From Astragalus membranaceus (lineage: Eukaryota; Streptophyta; Magnoliopsida; Fabales; Fabaceae), in the NCBI GenBank assembly GCA_039519185.1, contig CM076848.1, forward strand, positions 54,586,778 through 54,650,777: 64,000 nucleotides of DNA, given 5' to 3'. The notes beneath the pieces are model-generated. The model ran no database searches. It saw nothing but the letters and a program-made list of their open reading frames with translations, and was not told the DNA's origin. Shown one piece after another: positions 49,414 to 60,100 of this stretch (its first letter is position 1; each line of letters opens with the position of its first letter). The translations under genes were made by a program, and so were the position numbers.

Positions 49414-49582
49414 TAAGGTACACGATTTCTAACCCTCATTTACTTGCATTTTGCTTAATTTGCTGTGTTTTATCGTTTTTTTACTTCTGCATTTTTGCGA
49501 AGCATTCGGTTGACGACAACCGAATGCTCCTGGGGACAAAGCAAAATGGACCCATTCGGTTGAGGTCAACCGAATACGTTCG
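49414..49582 (+). other. remnant of element B between two retrotransposons
   Basis: Resumes the element B leader (GTACACGATTTC, probable intron start) and then contains two hairpin-forming palindromes on the motif ATTCGGTTG. The copia element interrupts it at 49583. Confidence 0.5.
49501..49575. repeat. pair of ATTCGGTTG hairpins
   Basis: AGCATTCGGTTG and its complement CAACCGAATGCT are separated by 4 bases (49501-49528). ATTCGGTTGA and TCAACCGAAT are separated by 2 bases (49554-49575). The stems are perfect over 12 and 10 bp. Confidence 0.9.
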
Positions 49583-51055
49583 TGTCGCCAAGTGGCTTCA
49601 GTCTCAAGAGGGGGGTGAATTGAGATTTAAAAACTTTTCAGATCTTTTGAAAACTTTTTCCCCTTTTTCCGTGACTTAGATTAATTATCGCGCGGGTTAA
49701 ATGGAAGCGAAGGAATTAGAAATAAAGCAGTAAAGCACACAGAGATTTATCCTGGTTCGGTCACCTCCCAGTGACCTACGTCCATTCCTCACACTCTTGT
49801 GAGATTTTCCACTAACACAACAAGGCTTACGGGTGCCTTGGAAACCTTTACAGACTCAGGCACTCTCCTCCTAGGATACCCCACCTATGGAGAGCCCTCA
49901 AATCTATTACAACAATAACAAGAGATACCCCACCCCTGTTAAAATCAGCTGCCCCAGAAAGATACCCCACTTCCTAGTACAAACAGGTACCCTAGAGAGA
50001 TACCCCACTCCCTAGTACAAAATACAACAAATAAACAATTACAAACTTAAAGACTGAAATACCTCTTACGTAGGCAGATAATACAACTTGAAGAATGCAA
50101 CCCCAACTAACTCTTTGCGAAAGATCAGCTCTAACGGACCAGCGGTGCGAGAAGAGCAGAGAATAAAGTGTAAAGAGTTTTTCAAAGATGTGATAGATCG
50201 TAAACTTGGGTTGATTTTCAAAATGAATTGTAAAGCCTCTATTTATAGGCGTATAGAAAATATGACCGTTGAGTGAAATGAAGAAATGTAGAAATCGATT
50301 GTGTGCCTGATTTGCCTAAGATGGATAATCGATTTCATGCTTGATTAGATCTAGGATAAGGAATCAATTATGTGCTTCTTTAAAAGATAATTAAATCGAT
50401 TTTGTGCTTCCTTAAAGGATAGAAAATCGATTATGTGTTTCTTGAAAATAAAGATGAAATCGATTGTGTGCTTCTTTAAAACATGGGGGAAATCGATTGT
50501 GGTCTCATAGAAAATGATAGGAATGGATTGTGTGCTTCCTAATCGATTTTGTAATTGATTAAAGGAGAGAGGGAATCGATTGTATACTTAGTGTAAAATA
50601 GTATGAATCGATTCTTTCTTTTTGGAAATACTTAGGAATCGATTTGCATACTTAGTGAAACTAGTATGAATCGATTCTTAGCTTTTGTATTGACCTGAAA
50701 ATCGATTTTGATATATAGAATAAAATAGAGAAAATCGATTTTATGCTTTTCAAAAATGCTTTTTGCGTTTACGTGTGCATGCATGCATTTTGAAAAACGT
50801 GGGACTTTGATAGATGAGCTGACCTTCGTAAGAGCTTACACTTTTTCCTAAGACACACTCAAACCCTAAGGACTACCCTTATATTTAAGGACTACCCTTA
50901 AACTTGAAACTTCAACTCTTGAGCTTAATTGTCTTGGACGGCGACTTTGATGTTTTGTCACTTTCATTAACTTTGGCCATCAACTTTCTCTTTGTCTTTT
51001 TCATCATCAAAACCTGACCTGCAATATAGGTTACCTGCAATGCAAGGTATCCACA
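49583..51055 (-). repeat. 3' LTR of the copia element (full length, 1473 bp)
   Basis: On the minus strand it begins TGTGGATACCTTGCATTGCA and ends ACTTGGCGACA. It contains CTATAAATAG at 50248-50239, the likely promoter, and a degenerate array of AATCGATT motifs from about 50290 to 50750. Confidence 0.85.
50239..50247 (-). promoter_or_regulatory. TATA box in the copia LTR
   Basis: The minus strand reads CGCCTATAAATAGAGGC. The same sequence is present in the other LTR at 54509-54517, in the correct orientation to drive gag. Confidence 0.6.
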
Positions 51056-51069
51056 TTCTCCCCCTTTTT
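51056..51069 (-). other. polypurine tract of the copia element
   Basis: The minus strand reads AAAAAGGGGGAGAA directly before the 3' LTR. Confidence 0.75.
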
Positions 51070-52180
51070 GATGATGACAAAACATTTACTCATCTCAAGG
51101 TGGGAGGTTAGTTCAAACAGATAATGCATATGTGTGATGCTCCCCCTATCATGATGCTCCCCCTGTTTTATTGACTATATGCATAGTGACAATGCTATGA
51201 CAGTTCTATATGCTCATTCTATATGCTTTATGCAACCCTATATTTCTCTCCCCCTTTTTGTCATGATCAAAAGGGTCGACGTAAGATAGAGTTTGCGAAT
51301 CGAATGACACAGCTATTTGAAGAACCATTGCAGATTTATAAGTGATCGTCAAAACCAAAATAAAAACAAAATTTGAAACCATGAAGAGAATATTTCATCA
51401 AGACAGGTAAAATCTAATCATGAGTCTCAAGATCTGTGAAGCAGTTTGTTTAAGCGTCATATATTTCATGCTGCTTAGTTTGAAAGTTGGTGAAGGCAGC
51501 CGGAATATGGGAGGTAGAGTTTTGGAAAAATTATTCTAGATAGACAGCGATTGTGAGCATGTATTTTTCGAAAAATACCAGTGCTAGCAGTTTGATTGTA
51601 AAATAGATTTCAAGAAAAAGTAGCACTTTAACTGCAGAAATTCACAAGTCACAATTTCACTTGAATTCACATTTCTTTATAAAATCACTTGAGAAACAAA
51701 AACTCATTTGAAGAACCAGATTTTCTTTTGCAATGGATTCGTGAAATTATCAACTAGCTGTTTGTGACGACTCAACTAGCTCAATCACACTATCGCCTTT
51801 CTAACCATAACCTCTAAGAAGGTGATGTATAATTTCTATATGATCAGTCCTACAGGGCTGACCAGAATACTTTGTTGATTCCTGTTATTCTAATCATGTC
51901 TTATAAATATTGTTCTTAATGATGCATGAAATCAGTCTCTGTTTCACTAGTCACATATTTGACTTAATAAACTATTCTTAAGCACATTTTCAATAGAGGT
52001 GAATAATGCTTTACCAATCTAACATTTACCAGTGATTCTTCCTCTATTTATCACAAGTCACATGACGGCTTTTCCGGGGGTGAGTGTTAGGAACTTTGTT
52101 GCGTCTCCGGTCATGCGCTTTGAGTCTTTGCTGTCAAGGTATCAATCTGCCCCCATACCTTGAACCATACCTGCAATGAT
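51070..52180 (-). other. residual 3' internal region of the copia element
   Basis: Non-coding remains between gag and the 3' LTR. Apart from the broken RMTGDATKFLTLTP stretch near 52130-52040, no pol domain is recognised. CTCCCCCT repeats at 51140-51170 and 51247-51258 suggest extra purine tracts on the minus strand. Confidence 0.55.
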
Positions 52181-53794
52181 CTAAAACAAGGTTATTGGTA
52201 CCCAAATCTCTTTGGGTCCTTGTGGGTTAGTGCTTGGTATGGTTCTTTTGGGAACCCATACCTTTCTCATAGTTTGATTACCTCTTGCTCTGCAAACGGA
52301 AGCAGTATGTCCAGGTTTACCACAGTAATAACATGTAATATAAGGTCTAGTGGAAAATTTTGGTTTATAATGAACATGCCTTTCTATGGGTTTGTTTCTA
52401 GGGAATCTATGATGCACATTTTGTAAACTAGACAATTTCCCAACAGTCCATTCCAGTTCATGAATTTTCTTTTCAGATTCAACACATTTATCACAAGTAT
52501 AATTTTCTTTAAAACATGCAAGGCTATCATTTTCTTTTCTAAGCTCTGACTTTTCTTTAGTTAAAGCAGTAACATCATTTTCAAGATGAGTGATAACTTT
52601 CTTAGATTTATCTAATGCTTTAGCTAGTTTTAAGGATTTATCATGCAATTCAGTAAATGCTTCATACAGTTCATCATAATCATCTTGCAAAATTTCAGAG
52701 TTAGAAGATACCTCAGTTTCACTTTTGTTGTCGTGGTCGGCCATGAGAGCAATTTGATCTTTTTCACTTTCTGATTTATCTGATGAGTTCATGTCATTGT
52801 TTTCCCATGCTGTGTAGGCTTTTCTACTTCTGTTTCTCTTGGATCCCTTTGATCGTTTTCTTTGTAATTTTGGGCATTCCATCTTCATGTGTCCGGATTC
52901 GCCACATTCGTAGCAAGTTTGTGGACTTGAGAAGTTTTCTTTGCATGAGACTCTTTTGGTTGGAGAATTCTTTTTGAGATATCTTTTTATGAACTTTTTG
53001 AATTGTCTTACCATTAGATCCACATTCTCATCCTCTTCATCATTCTCATTTTGCAAATCATCACTGTCATCGGATGAACTTGAACTTGAAGCCTTGAAAG
53101 CTAGGATTTTCCTTTTCTTGCCTTTTCCTTCATGCTCTGCTAGACGAGTGAGCTCTAACTCGTGCTCTAGTAGTTTCCCAAATAGAGTGGCAAGTGACAT
53201 GGTAGCTAAATTTCTCGATTCAGTTATAGCAGTTACCTTTGGTTGCCATTCTTTGTTTAGGCATCTCAGCACTTTGTTGATCAAGTCTTCGGGAGGAAAT
53301 GATTTTCCTAATGAACCCAATTTGTTCACTATGTGAGTGAACCTCTTTTGCAATTCTTGTATGGATTCTCCTTGATCCATTCTGAACAATTCATATTCCC
53401 GGATGAGAGTATTTGTTCTTGCTCTTTTTACCTCACTGGTACCTTCATGAGTGACTTGAAGGTTGTCCCACATTTCTTTAGCAGTTTTACAATTTGACAC
53501 TCTGAAGAATTCATCGGGACTAAGTGCGGAAGTGATAATGTTCTTGGCTCGGAAATTAAGTTGAACTTTCCTTTTCTCATTGTCCGTCCATTCGTCTTTT
53601 TCTTTTACTGTGAGTGTGCCATTTACCATGTGCGTGGGAACAAAAGGACCATTTTCCACATTATCCCATATATCTATATCTACCCCTTCTATAAATATTC
53701 TTATTCTTTCTTTCCAATATGCATAGTCTTCTCCGTTGAATCCCGGAGGACGGAAAAGAGATGCACCCTCTTGCGTATACCAACCTGAAGCCAT
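52181..53794 (-). CDS. gag: copia Gag polyprotein (537 aa, intact frame)
   Basis: Structural protein of the retrotransposon particle, acting in the cytoplasm. I use the ATG at 53794 (MASGWYTQEGASLFRPPGFN); the frame is open further upstream only through the primer-binding site. Residues about 15-250 form the UBN2/copia gag domain (YWKERIRIFIEGVDIDIWDN, WDNLQVTHEGTSEVKRART). A lysine-rich acidic linker follows, then a CCHC zinc knuckle (CYECGESGHMKMEC), a coiled-coil-like segment (LAKALDKSKKVITHLENDV), a C-x-x-C pair (CDKCVES) and a second CCHC (CYYCGKPGHTASVC). It stops soon after (IWVPITLF), where pol would begin. The full-length open frame suggests a recently functional or trans-active Gag. 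Confidence 0.9.
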   Translation of the reverse strand: MASGWYTQEGASLFRPPGFNGEDYAYWKERIRIFIEGVDIDIWDNVENGPFVPTHMVNGTLTVKEKDEWTDNEKRKVQLNFRAKNIITSALSPDEFFRVSNCKTAKEMWDNLQVTHEGTSEVKRARTNTLIREYELFRMDQGESIQELQKRFTHIVNKLGSLGKSFPPEDLINKVLRCLNKEWQPKVTAITESRNLATMSLATLFGKLLEHELELTRLAEHEGKGKKRKILAFKASSSSSSDDSDDLQNENDEEDENVDLMVRQFKKFIKRYLKKNSPTKRVSCKENFSSPQTCYECGESGHMKMECPKLQRKRSKGSKRNRSRKAYTAWENNDMNSSDKSESEKDQIALMADHDNKSETEVSSNSEILQDDYDELYEAFTELHDKSLKLAKALDKSKKVITHLENDVTALTKEKSELRKENDSLACFKENYTCDKCVESEKKIHELEWTVGKLSSLQNVHHRFPRNKPIERHVHYKPKFSTRPYITCYYCGKPGHTASVCRARGNQTMRKVWVPKRTIPSTNPQGPKEIWVPITLF

Positions 53795-53832
53795 TTCTCT
53801 TGAAGCTGCTAGGCCCTTTATACAAGAGTCTA

Positions 53833-53844
53833 GCTCTGATACCA
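53833..53844 (-). other. primer-binding site of the copia element
   Basis: The minus strand reads TGGTATCAGAGC, the standard initiator-Met tRNA site, two bases after the 5' LTR. Confidence 0.85.
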
Positions 53845-53846
53845 CT

Positions 53847-54700
53847 TGTTGCCAAGTGGCTTCAGTCTCAAGAGGGGGGGGGGGGGTGAGTTGAGATTTA
53901 AAAAATTTTCAGATCTTTTGAAAACTTTTTCCACTTTTTCAATGACTTAGATTAATTATCGCGCAAGTTAAATGGAAGCGAAGGAATTAGAAATAAAGCA
54001 GTAAAGCACACAGAGATTTATCCTGGCTCGGTCACCTCCCAGTGACCTACGTCCAGTCCTCACACCCTTGTGAGATTTTCCACTAACACAACAAGGCTTA
54101 CGAGTGCCTTGGAAACCTTTACAGACTCAGGCACTCTCCTCCTAGGATACCCCACCTATGAAGAGCCCTCAAATCTATTACAACAATAACAAGAGATACC
54201 CCACCCCTGTTACAATCAGCTGCCCCAGAAAGATACCCCACTTCCTAGTACAAACAGCTACCCTAGAGAGATACCCCACTCCCTAGTACAAAATACAACA
54301 AATAAACAATTACAAACTTAAAGACTGAAATACCTCTTACGTAGGCAGATAATACAACTTGAAGAATGCAACCCCAACTAACTCTTTGCGAAAGATCAGA
54401 CTAACGGACCAGTGGTGCGAGAATAGCAGAGAATAAAGTGTAAAGAGTTTTTCAAAGATGTGATAGATCGTAAACTTGGGTTGATTGTCAAAATGAATTG
54501 TAAAGCCTCTATTTATAGGCGTATAGAAAATATGACCGTTGAGTGAAATGAAGAAATGTAGAAATCGATTGTGTGCTTGATTTGCCTAAGATGGATAATC
54601 GATTTCATGCTTGATTAGATCTAGGATAAGGAATCGATTATGTGCTTCTTTAAAAGATAATTAAATCAATTTTGTGCTTCCTTAAAGGATAGAAAATCGA
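53847..54700 (-). repeat. truncated 5' LTR of the copia element
   Basis: Matches 49583-50430 with scattered differences and then stops at AGAAAATCGA (54700), so its first roughly 625 bases are missing together with the target duplication on that side. The insert of extra G in the GGGGGG run at 53873-53886 is a slippage difference. Confidence 0.85.
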
Positions 54701-55084
54701 ATCATACTGATACTGACTGTGTTTGATATGTTCGGTTGCAGGTATGATCCAATTCGTTACCCTCATTGAACGAAATACTGGGAGATTTCCATTCCAAATG
54801 AGATTTGGAGACTAGAGTTGCCTTGTTCCTTTTATTTTGTATTGGAAGTTGGCCCTTGTATTCGTGGTGTCAACAACATGCGCCGTGACAACATTCTTAC
54901 TGATACGCATGCCATCTGCCAAGCGTATTGGGGTGTTGAGAGTGTGGAAGCCTCGTTAACATACTATCAGACCGGGAGCTTCAAGGTCGCCAGGATTATG
55001 CCGGCGGTTGCCTCTGATGGGAGTGGGAGTGACAGTGATACTGCGAGTGATGCTGGATCCAGCTCTGTTGTTACTCAGTTGTAG
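54701..55084 (+). pseudogene. last exon of an unrecognised gene, with an in-frame stop
   Basis: After an acceptor-like TTCGGTTGCAG at 54741 the plus strand reads YDPIRYPH, stop (TGA 54767-54769), TKYWEISIPNEIWRLEL, GVNNMRRDNILTDTHAICQA, then an acidic serine-rich tail (SDGSGSDSDTASDAGSSSVV) and a stop at 55084. The protein family is not recognised. The TGA stands where a single change from TGG would explain it. It may be part of a gene carried by element B, whose start was at 37.9 kb. Confidence 0.5.
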
Positions 55085-55263
55085 TTTTTTACTGTTATTT
55101 TGTTTATCAATAATTGTAATTGATCGTCACTGATTTAGTAATAAATATTGGGTTGATTATTTTTTGGTTTACAGTACCGTTTAAATTAAATAACAATTTT
55201 ATTATTAAAAAGCGTCACCGTACATAAAACTCGAAATACACGAAAACGATAAAATGACAGAAA

Positions 55264-55680
55264 CTACTGAGCTGGTGGAGTTAAACGACTAAGGATCTCA
55301 GCGACGGTCCGTGTGGTTTCTACGTACAAATGCAGATAATCCTTCCATTTAAACAGGACATAAATGGACATCATTGATTGGACGTCATCGTCGTTCTTGA
55401 CATCCATTGTAGCCCAGTGCACGCGTCCATCAGACCAATCGGGTTTCCGATAAACTATACGAGTTATCTCTCGCTCGTCGCCCTCCACTTTCACCTTACC
55501 CAGTAGTTTATCTTTTAGGGCAGCGAATGTTATGTTGTGTTTAAGCCTACACTGCATTGTGTCTCGCCCCTCGAAACAGACACCATCAACTTTGTTGGTG
55601 ATGATGCCCTGATGATGAATGATAGTGAGTGAAGAATCCTCTGAGTATTGTGTTAGGGGCATTTTTTTGTGTTTATACAA
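55264..55680 (-). CDS. 138-aa protein, similar in style to the N-terminal part of plant MULE transposases
   Basis: An uninterrupted minus-strand frame starts MYKHKKMPLTQYSED at 55680. It contains GVCFEGRDTMQCRLKHNITF and then ALKDKLLGKVKVEGDERE, IVYRKPDWSDGRVHW and DDDVQSMMSIYVLF. The pattern (short strands, then F..LK.K...., then DDDV..M) resembles the PB1-like N-terminal segment found in plant MuDR-type transposases and in related captured proteins; this is tentative. A TATA box (TATTATAAATT, 55753-55746) about 70 bp upstream supports transcription. It converges on the plus-strand exon ending at 55084. Confidence 0.45.
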   Translation of the reverse strand: MYKHKKMPLTQYSEDSSLTIIHHQGIITNKVDGVCFEGRDTMQCRLKHNITFAALKDKLLGKVKVEGDEREITRIVYRKPDWSDGRVHWATMDVKNDDDVQSMMSIYVLFKWKDYLHLYVETTRTVAEILSRLTPPAQ

Positions 55681-55745
55681 TTTGGTGGAGAAGAAGCAGA
55701 GAAGGGGTTAGGGTTTTTGTGAAGTAGAAAGGAAAGCTGAAGCCC

Positions 55746-55753
55746 AATTTATA
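55746..55753 (-). promoter_or_regulatory. TATA box of the 138-aa gene
   Basis: The minus strand reads CCTATTATAAATTGGGC about 70 bp before the ATG. Confidence 0.45.
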
Positions 55754-55939
55754 ATAGGCGTGGGGAAACATGAGTCGTTGATCAAAATTTTAGATCACAA
55801 ATTTGAGCCGTTTATTTTCTATCCGTTGGGTCACAATTTCCAAAGGAAATGCCATTCACTCCTTTTCGTGACACGTTTGACTGGTTGTGAGCCGTTGGCT
55901 AAAAGTGTCGGTAGAATCTGAGCCATTCAATATTTTTTT

Positions 55940-56192
55940 TAAAAAACCCGTAACTGGCGGATTTTTAGGTATTTCCGGCGGAAATGCGTAAAAATCCGCC
56001 GGAAATGTTGCGGAGGAAAAAATCCGCCGGAAATGACGACCCGACTAAAATCCCGCCGGATTTTTTTGAAAAAAGCGGGGGATTTGATTTTTGAAAATCC
56101 GCCGGAAATCCTTGAAAATCCGCTGGAAATCCCCTGAATCGCCGGAAATCCCCTAAATCCGCCGGTAAATGACATTTCCGGCGGATTCTGCC
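55940..56192 (+). repeat. left subterminal repeats of CACTA element C
   Basis: A dozen CCGCCGGAAAT-type motifs. The stretch 55975-56165 matches 37745-37930 of element B in the same orientation, including GAAAAAAGCGGGGGATTTGA. The terminal CACTA and about the first 190 bp seen in B are missing here. Confidence 0.85.
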
Positions 56193-56218
56193 TTTTGACC
56201 ATTTGACTTCGTTTCTTC

Positions 56219-56226
56219 TATATAAA
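56219..56226 (+). promoter_or_regulatory. TATA box of element C transposase
   Basis: TTCTATATAAATCCC directly after the subterminal repeats and before a pyrimidine-rich leader that ends CGATCTAAG|GTATAT at 56379, a good splice donor. Confidence 0.6.
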
Positions 56227-56379
56227 TCCCTTCTCCATTCTCCACTTCTTCACACCTCTACCAATACTCTCATTCTCTCTACTAAATCTCTTCTTGAAAT
56301 TCCTCTCTTCCTCCCTACGAATTCTCTTCTTCTCTCTACTAAATCTCTTCCTCTCTTTGGCAAATTTCTTCGATCTAAG

Positions 56380-57150
56380 GTATATTTGTAATATGAGTTA
56401 ATAGTTTTAGTTTTTGAATTATTTTATAATATGAGTTTGTTACTAATTGTGGTGTTGTTTGTTTAGGTATTGTTTGAGTTTGCGTTCCTCTTTTTCCCTC
56501 TTTGTTTGAGTTGGGGATACGCTTCAAGTCAGAGCCTTCTCTTCACTACGGTTAGTTATCAAAGTAAAGTAATTAATATATCAATATATATATATATATA
56601 TGGATTTTTTGTTTTTAGTGTCTAAAAAAATTTTACCAACTTTTGGTCACCGTAAAATTTGGATTTTTTGTTTTAGTCCTTGGTGACTTTTAATAATGCT
56701 TATTGTCGATGATTTGAATACATGTTCCTGTGTCTCATTGTCGTGTCTTAAAAGTTGGTTTTCTTAAATCACATTTTTGGTACAATATTAAAATTAATAA
56801 AATATTAATTACTTCACTATTTATAGTAAAATTTTGTTAGAAATTTTGTTTGCAATAATAATACAAAATAATTTATATTGAAAAAACTTATTTATTAAGT
56901 TCACTTATAAATTTTATTAACAGATATTGTCTTATAAAAATTGAAATTTAAAATTAAATTTGCACTTATTATTTATAATGTTTAAATTATTAATATATAA
57001 CATTATCTAAAAATTCATTGTGTTGCTGGTAATTGATAGTTTATTGATATATCAAAATAAAGTAATTAATATATCAATATATATGAAAATATAAAGTAAT
57101 TGATAGTTTATTTCATTTACGTTGTAGTGTAGTACATAGATCTTGAAATT
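56380..57150 (+). other. leader introns of the element C transposase
   Basis: AT-rich DNA with one probable small non-coding exon (after TTTAG at 56465, GTTCCTCTTTTTCCC). No protein-coding signal is seen before the ATG at 57151. Confidence 0.45.
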
Positions 57151-60100
57151 ATGGATCGTAGTTGGATGTATGATCGATTGTTTCCTGGAAGATCCGGTTT
57201 AAAGCGACGTTTTGTAGAAGGAGTGGAAGAGTTTATTTTTTGTGCTAAGTGTCATGAAGAATTTGCGCGACAAGGCGGTATTAGATGTCCGTGCTTGAAA
57301 TGTTCCTTTCGATTTATAAAAAATGAAGAAAAAATTAGACTTGATTTGTACAATAATGGGTTTAGGCCAAATTATTGGATATGGAGTCGTCACGGGGAAG
57401 TAGGACCAGGGGTAGCTGCAGTTCATGCGGTTAATGTTCCGGTTGAAGTAGTAGCTCCCACATCAAGTAGTTATTTGACGATTACGACATCTGAAGGCCA
57501 AATTATACAACCGTTAGATGTTTATCAGGGAATGATATCTGACGCTGTTGGAGTAAATTTGGATTTTGAAGAACCAGAATATGATGCTGAAGAAGTTCCA
57601 AATGAGGAAGCTCAAAGGTTTTACATGTATTTGAGTGAGACAAATAAACCATTATTTGAAGGATCTAAAGACTCAAAATTATCAATGTGTGTTCGGCTGT
57701 TGGGTCTTAAGTCTCAATTTAATGTTGCTGAGTTGTGCATGGAATATATGACCAAAATGATGTTGGATGCAACCCCCATTAGAGGGCTTTTGCCGCAAAG
57801 TTATTATGAAGCTAAAAGACTGGTATCGAAGCTTGGCTTAAAATCTAAAAGAATTTGTGTGTCTGGTTGCATGCTCTATTATAACAATGAGTTTGGCATA
57901 AATGATGGAGAGTTGTCGGAATGCAAGTTGTGTGGAGAGCCACGCTATCGTGTCAGTAGGAAAGGGATGAGCAGAGGCAATCCAGTTCCACGAAAATCAA
58001 TGTTCTATCGGCCGCTTATACCAAGGCTACAGAGGATGTTTACTTCAATGAAGACCGCGGGTAAAATGACGTGGCACCATCAAAATAGAAATAATTCTGG
58101 TGAATTACGTCACCCATCTGATGGTGAAGCTTGGAATCATTTTGATCGTGTTCATCCAGATTTTGCCAGTGATCCACGCAATGTTCGGCTTGGTTTATGC
58201 TCTGATGGTTTCACACCATATATTCAAGCCTCGGCAACACCGTATTCATGTTGGCCAGTTATTGTTACCCCATACAACGTTCCTCCAGAAATGTGTATGT
58301 CTAAACCATACATGTTTTTAAATTCTATTATTCCAGGGCCAAGTAATGCAACAGCTGGTATTGACATATATTTGCAACCATTGATTGATGACCTAAAAAG
58401 GTTGTGGAATGGTGTTTGAACTTATGATGCAGCACGCGAACAAAATTTTGTGATGAGGGCGGCTTTGATGTGGACCATTAATGACTTCCCTGCCTATGGA
58501 ATGTTGTCTGGATGGGGGACACATGGTAAGATGGCGTGTCCGATTTGCATGGTTGACACAAAGGCTTTTAGTCTTAAATACGGAGGAAAAACTTCATGGT
58601 TTGACTCGCACCGTAGGTTCTTACCTGTGGATCACCTATTTAGAAAGCAGAAATATGCGTTCATCAAGGGAAATGTTGAAACAGCCGGACCTCCTCGTAA
58701 GTTGACACCAGAGGAAGTTTGGAATAGTGTTAGGGATATCCCTCCTGTGGAAGTCGTAGCGGGTGTTGTTTCTCGTCCAGATTGCTATGGACAATGGCAC
58801 AATTGGACAAAAAAAAGTATTTTTTGGGAACTTCCCTATTGGAAATATAATCTATTGAGACACAATCTCGATGTCATGCATATAGAGAAGAATTTTTTTG
58901 ACAACATATTTAACACTGTCATGAACGCAAAAGGCAAAACGAAAGACAATGAGAAAGCTAGGAAGGATATAGATTATTTCTGTAGACGAAAGGATTTGTT
59001 GTTGGTTGAGCAAGGTACTAGGACTTTGAAACCCAAAGCCAATTATACTTTATCTACCGAACAAGCGAAAGCAGTTTATCAGTGGATAAAAGAGTTGAAA
59101 ATGCCAGATGGTTATTCTTATAATTTATCTAGATGTGCGGATGTGGATAATGGGAGGTTGCATGGGATGAAGAGCCATGATTGTCATGTATTCATGGAGT
59201 GCTTACTTCCTATCGCTTTTAGTTCGTTGCCAACACACGTTTTGATTCCGCTCATTGAAATAAGTCAATACTTTAAGAATTTATGTTCTGCAACGCTAAA
59301 AACTGATGATCTTTCAAAAATGGAACAAGACATCCCACTTATCTTATGCAATTTGGAGAGAGTATTTCCGCCTGGTTTCTTTGATTCTATGGAGCATCTA
59401 CCGGTGCATCTCGCATATGAAGCTAAACTTGGCGGACCTGTCCAATACAGATGGATGTATCCGTTTGAAAGACCAGTTAATTTTTATAATATAAGAAACA
59501 AGTTTAAAATATATGATTATTATGTTAATTAATATCATTTTCTCTAGGTTCATGGGTGATTCAAAAAGATCGGTGAAAAACAAAGCTAGAGTTGAAGGAT
59601 CGATATGTTCTTCTTACTTACACCGTGAAACACACATTTTTGTTCTTATTATTTCAAGAATGAGTTTTCTCCGGGAAGCAGTCGAAATGAAATGGATACT
59701 GAATGGCCTAGAAATCATTTAGCTTTGTCTGTCTTTTGTCTACCCAGTCGTCCATCTGGGAAGGAGTCAATTCACTGGCTAACAGATGAAGAGTTAGGTT
59801 CAGCACATGTTCATGTGTTGATAAACTGTACTGAAGTGCAACCTTTTATTGAGTATGGTCCTCAACATTAACTATCGATCTTAATTAGTTAATATAAAGT
59901 AGACAAATGTGTAACAATTAATTATTTCTTTTTAGGGAATTCTTGTCATCAGAGGACGTAAGTGAGCAACAATCTTATGCTCATATTAATGCACATTTTC
60001 CAACGTGGTTTAGGCAACATGTTTATGCCCTCCCACCAACTCCTACCAACCAACACTTGAGGAACATATCAGACGATCCTCGAAGATGTGTTAAAGAATG

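Larger units (their letters stand above)
49583..54700 (-). mobile_element. Ty1/copia element, minus orientation, pol deleted and 5' LTR truncated
   Basis: The 3' LTR lies at 49583-51055, the polypurine tract at 51056-51069 (complement), gag on the minus strand to 53794, the initiator-Met primer site at 53833-53844 and the 5' LTR from 53847 to 54700, where it stops about 625 bp short of full length. The protease/integrase/RT/RNase H region is absent: only a broken DSG-like start (minus strand near 52130-52040, ...RMTGDATKFLTLTP) follows gag. The gag style and the purine tract resemble the SIRE/Maximus group; this is tentative. Confidence 0.85.

Noticed and set aside
57116..57130. TTGTAGTG as a CACTA right end before the element C transposase
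   Set aside because: It lies in the leader intron directly before the start codon, without subterminal repeats beside it; chance match.
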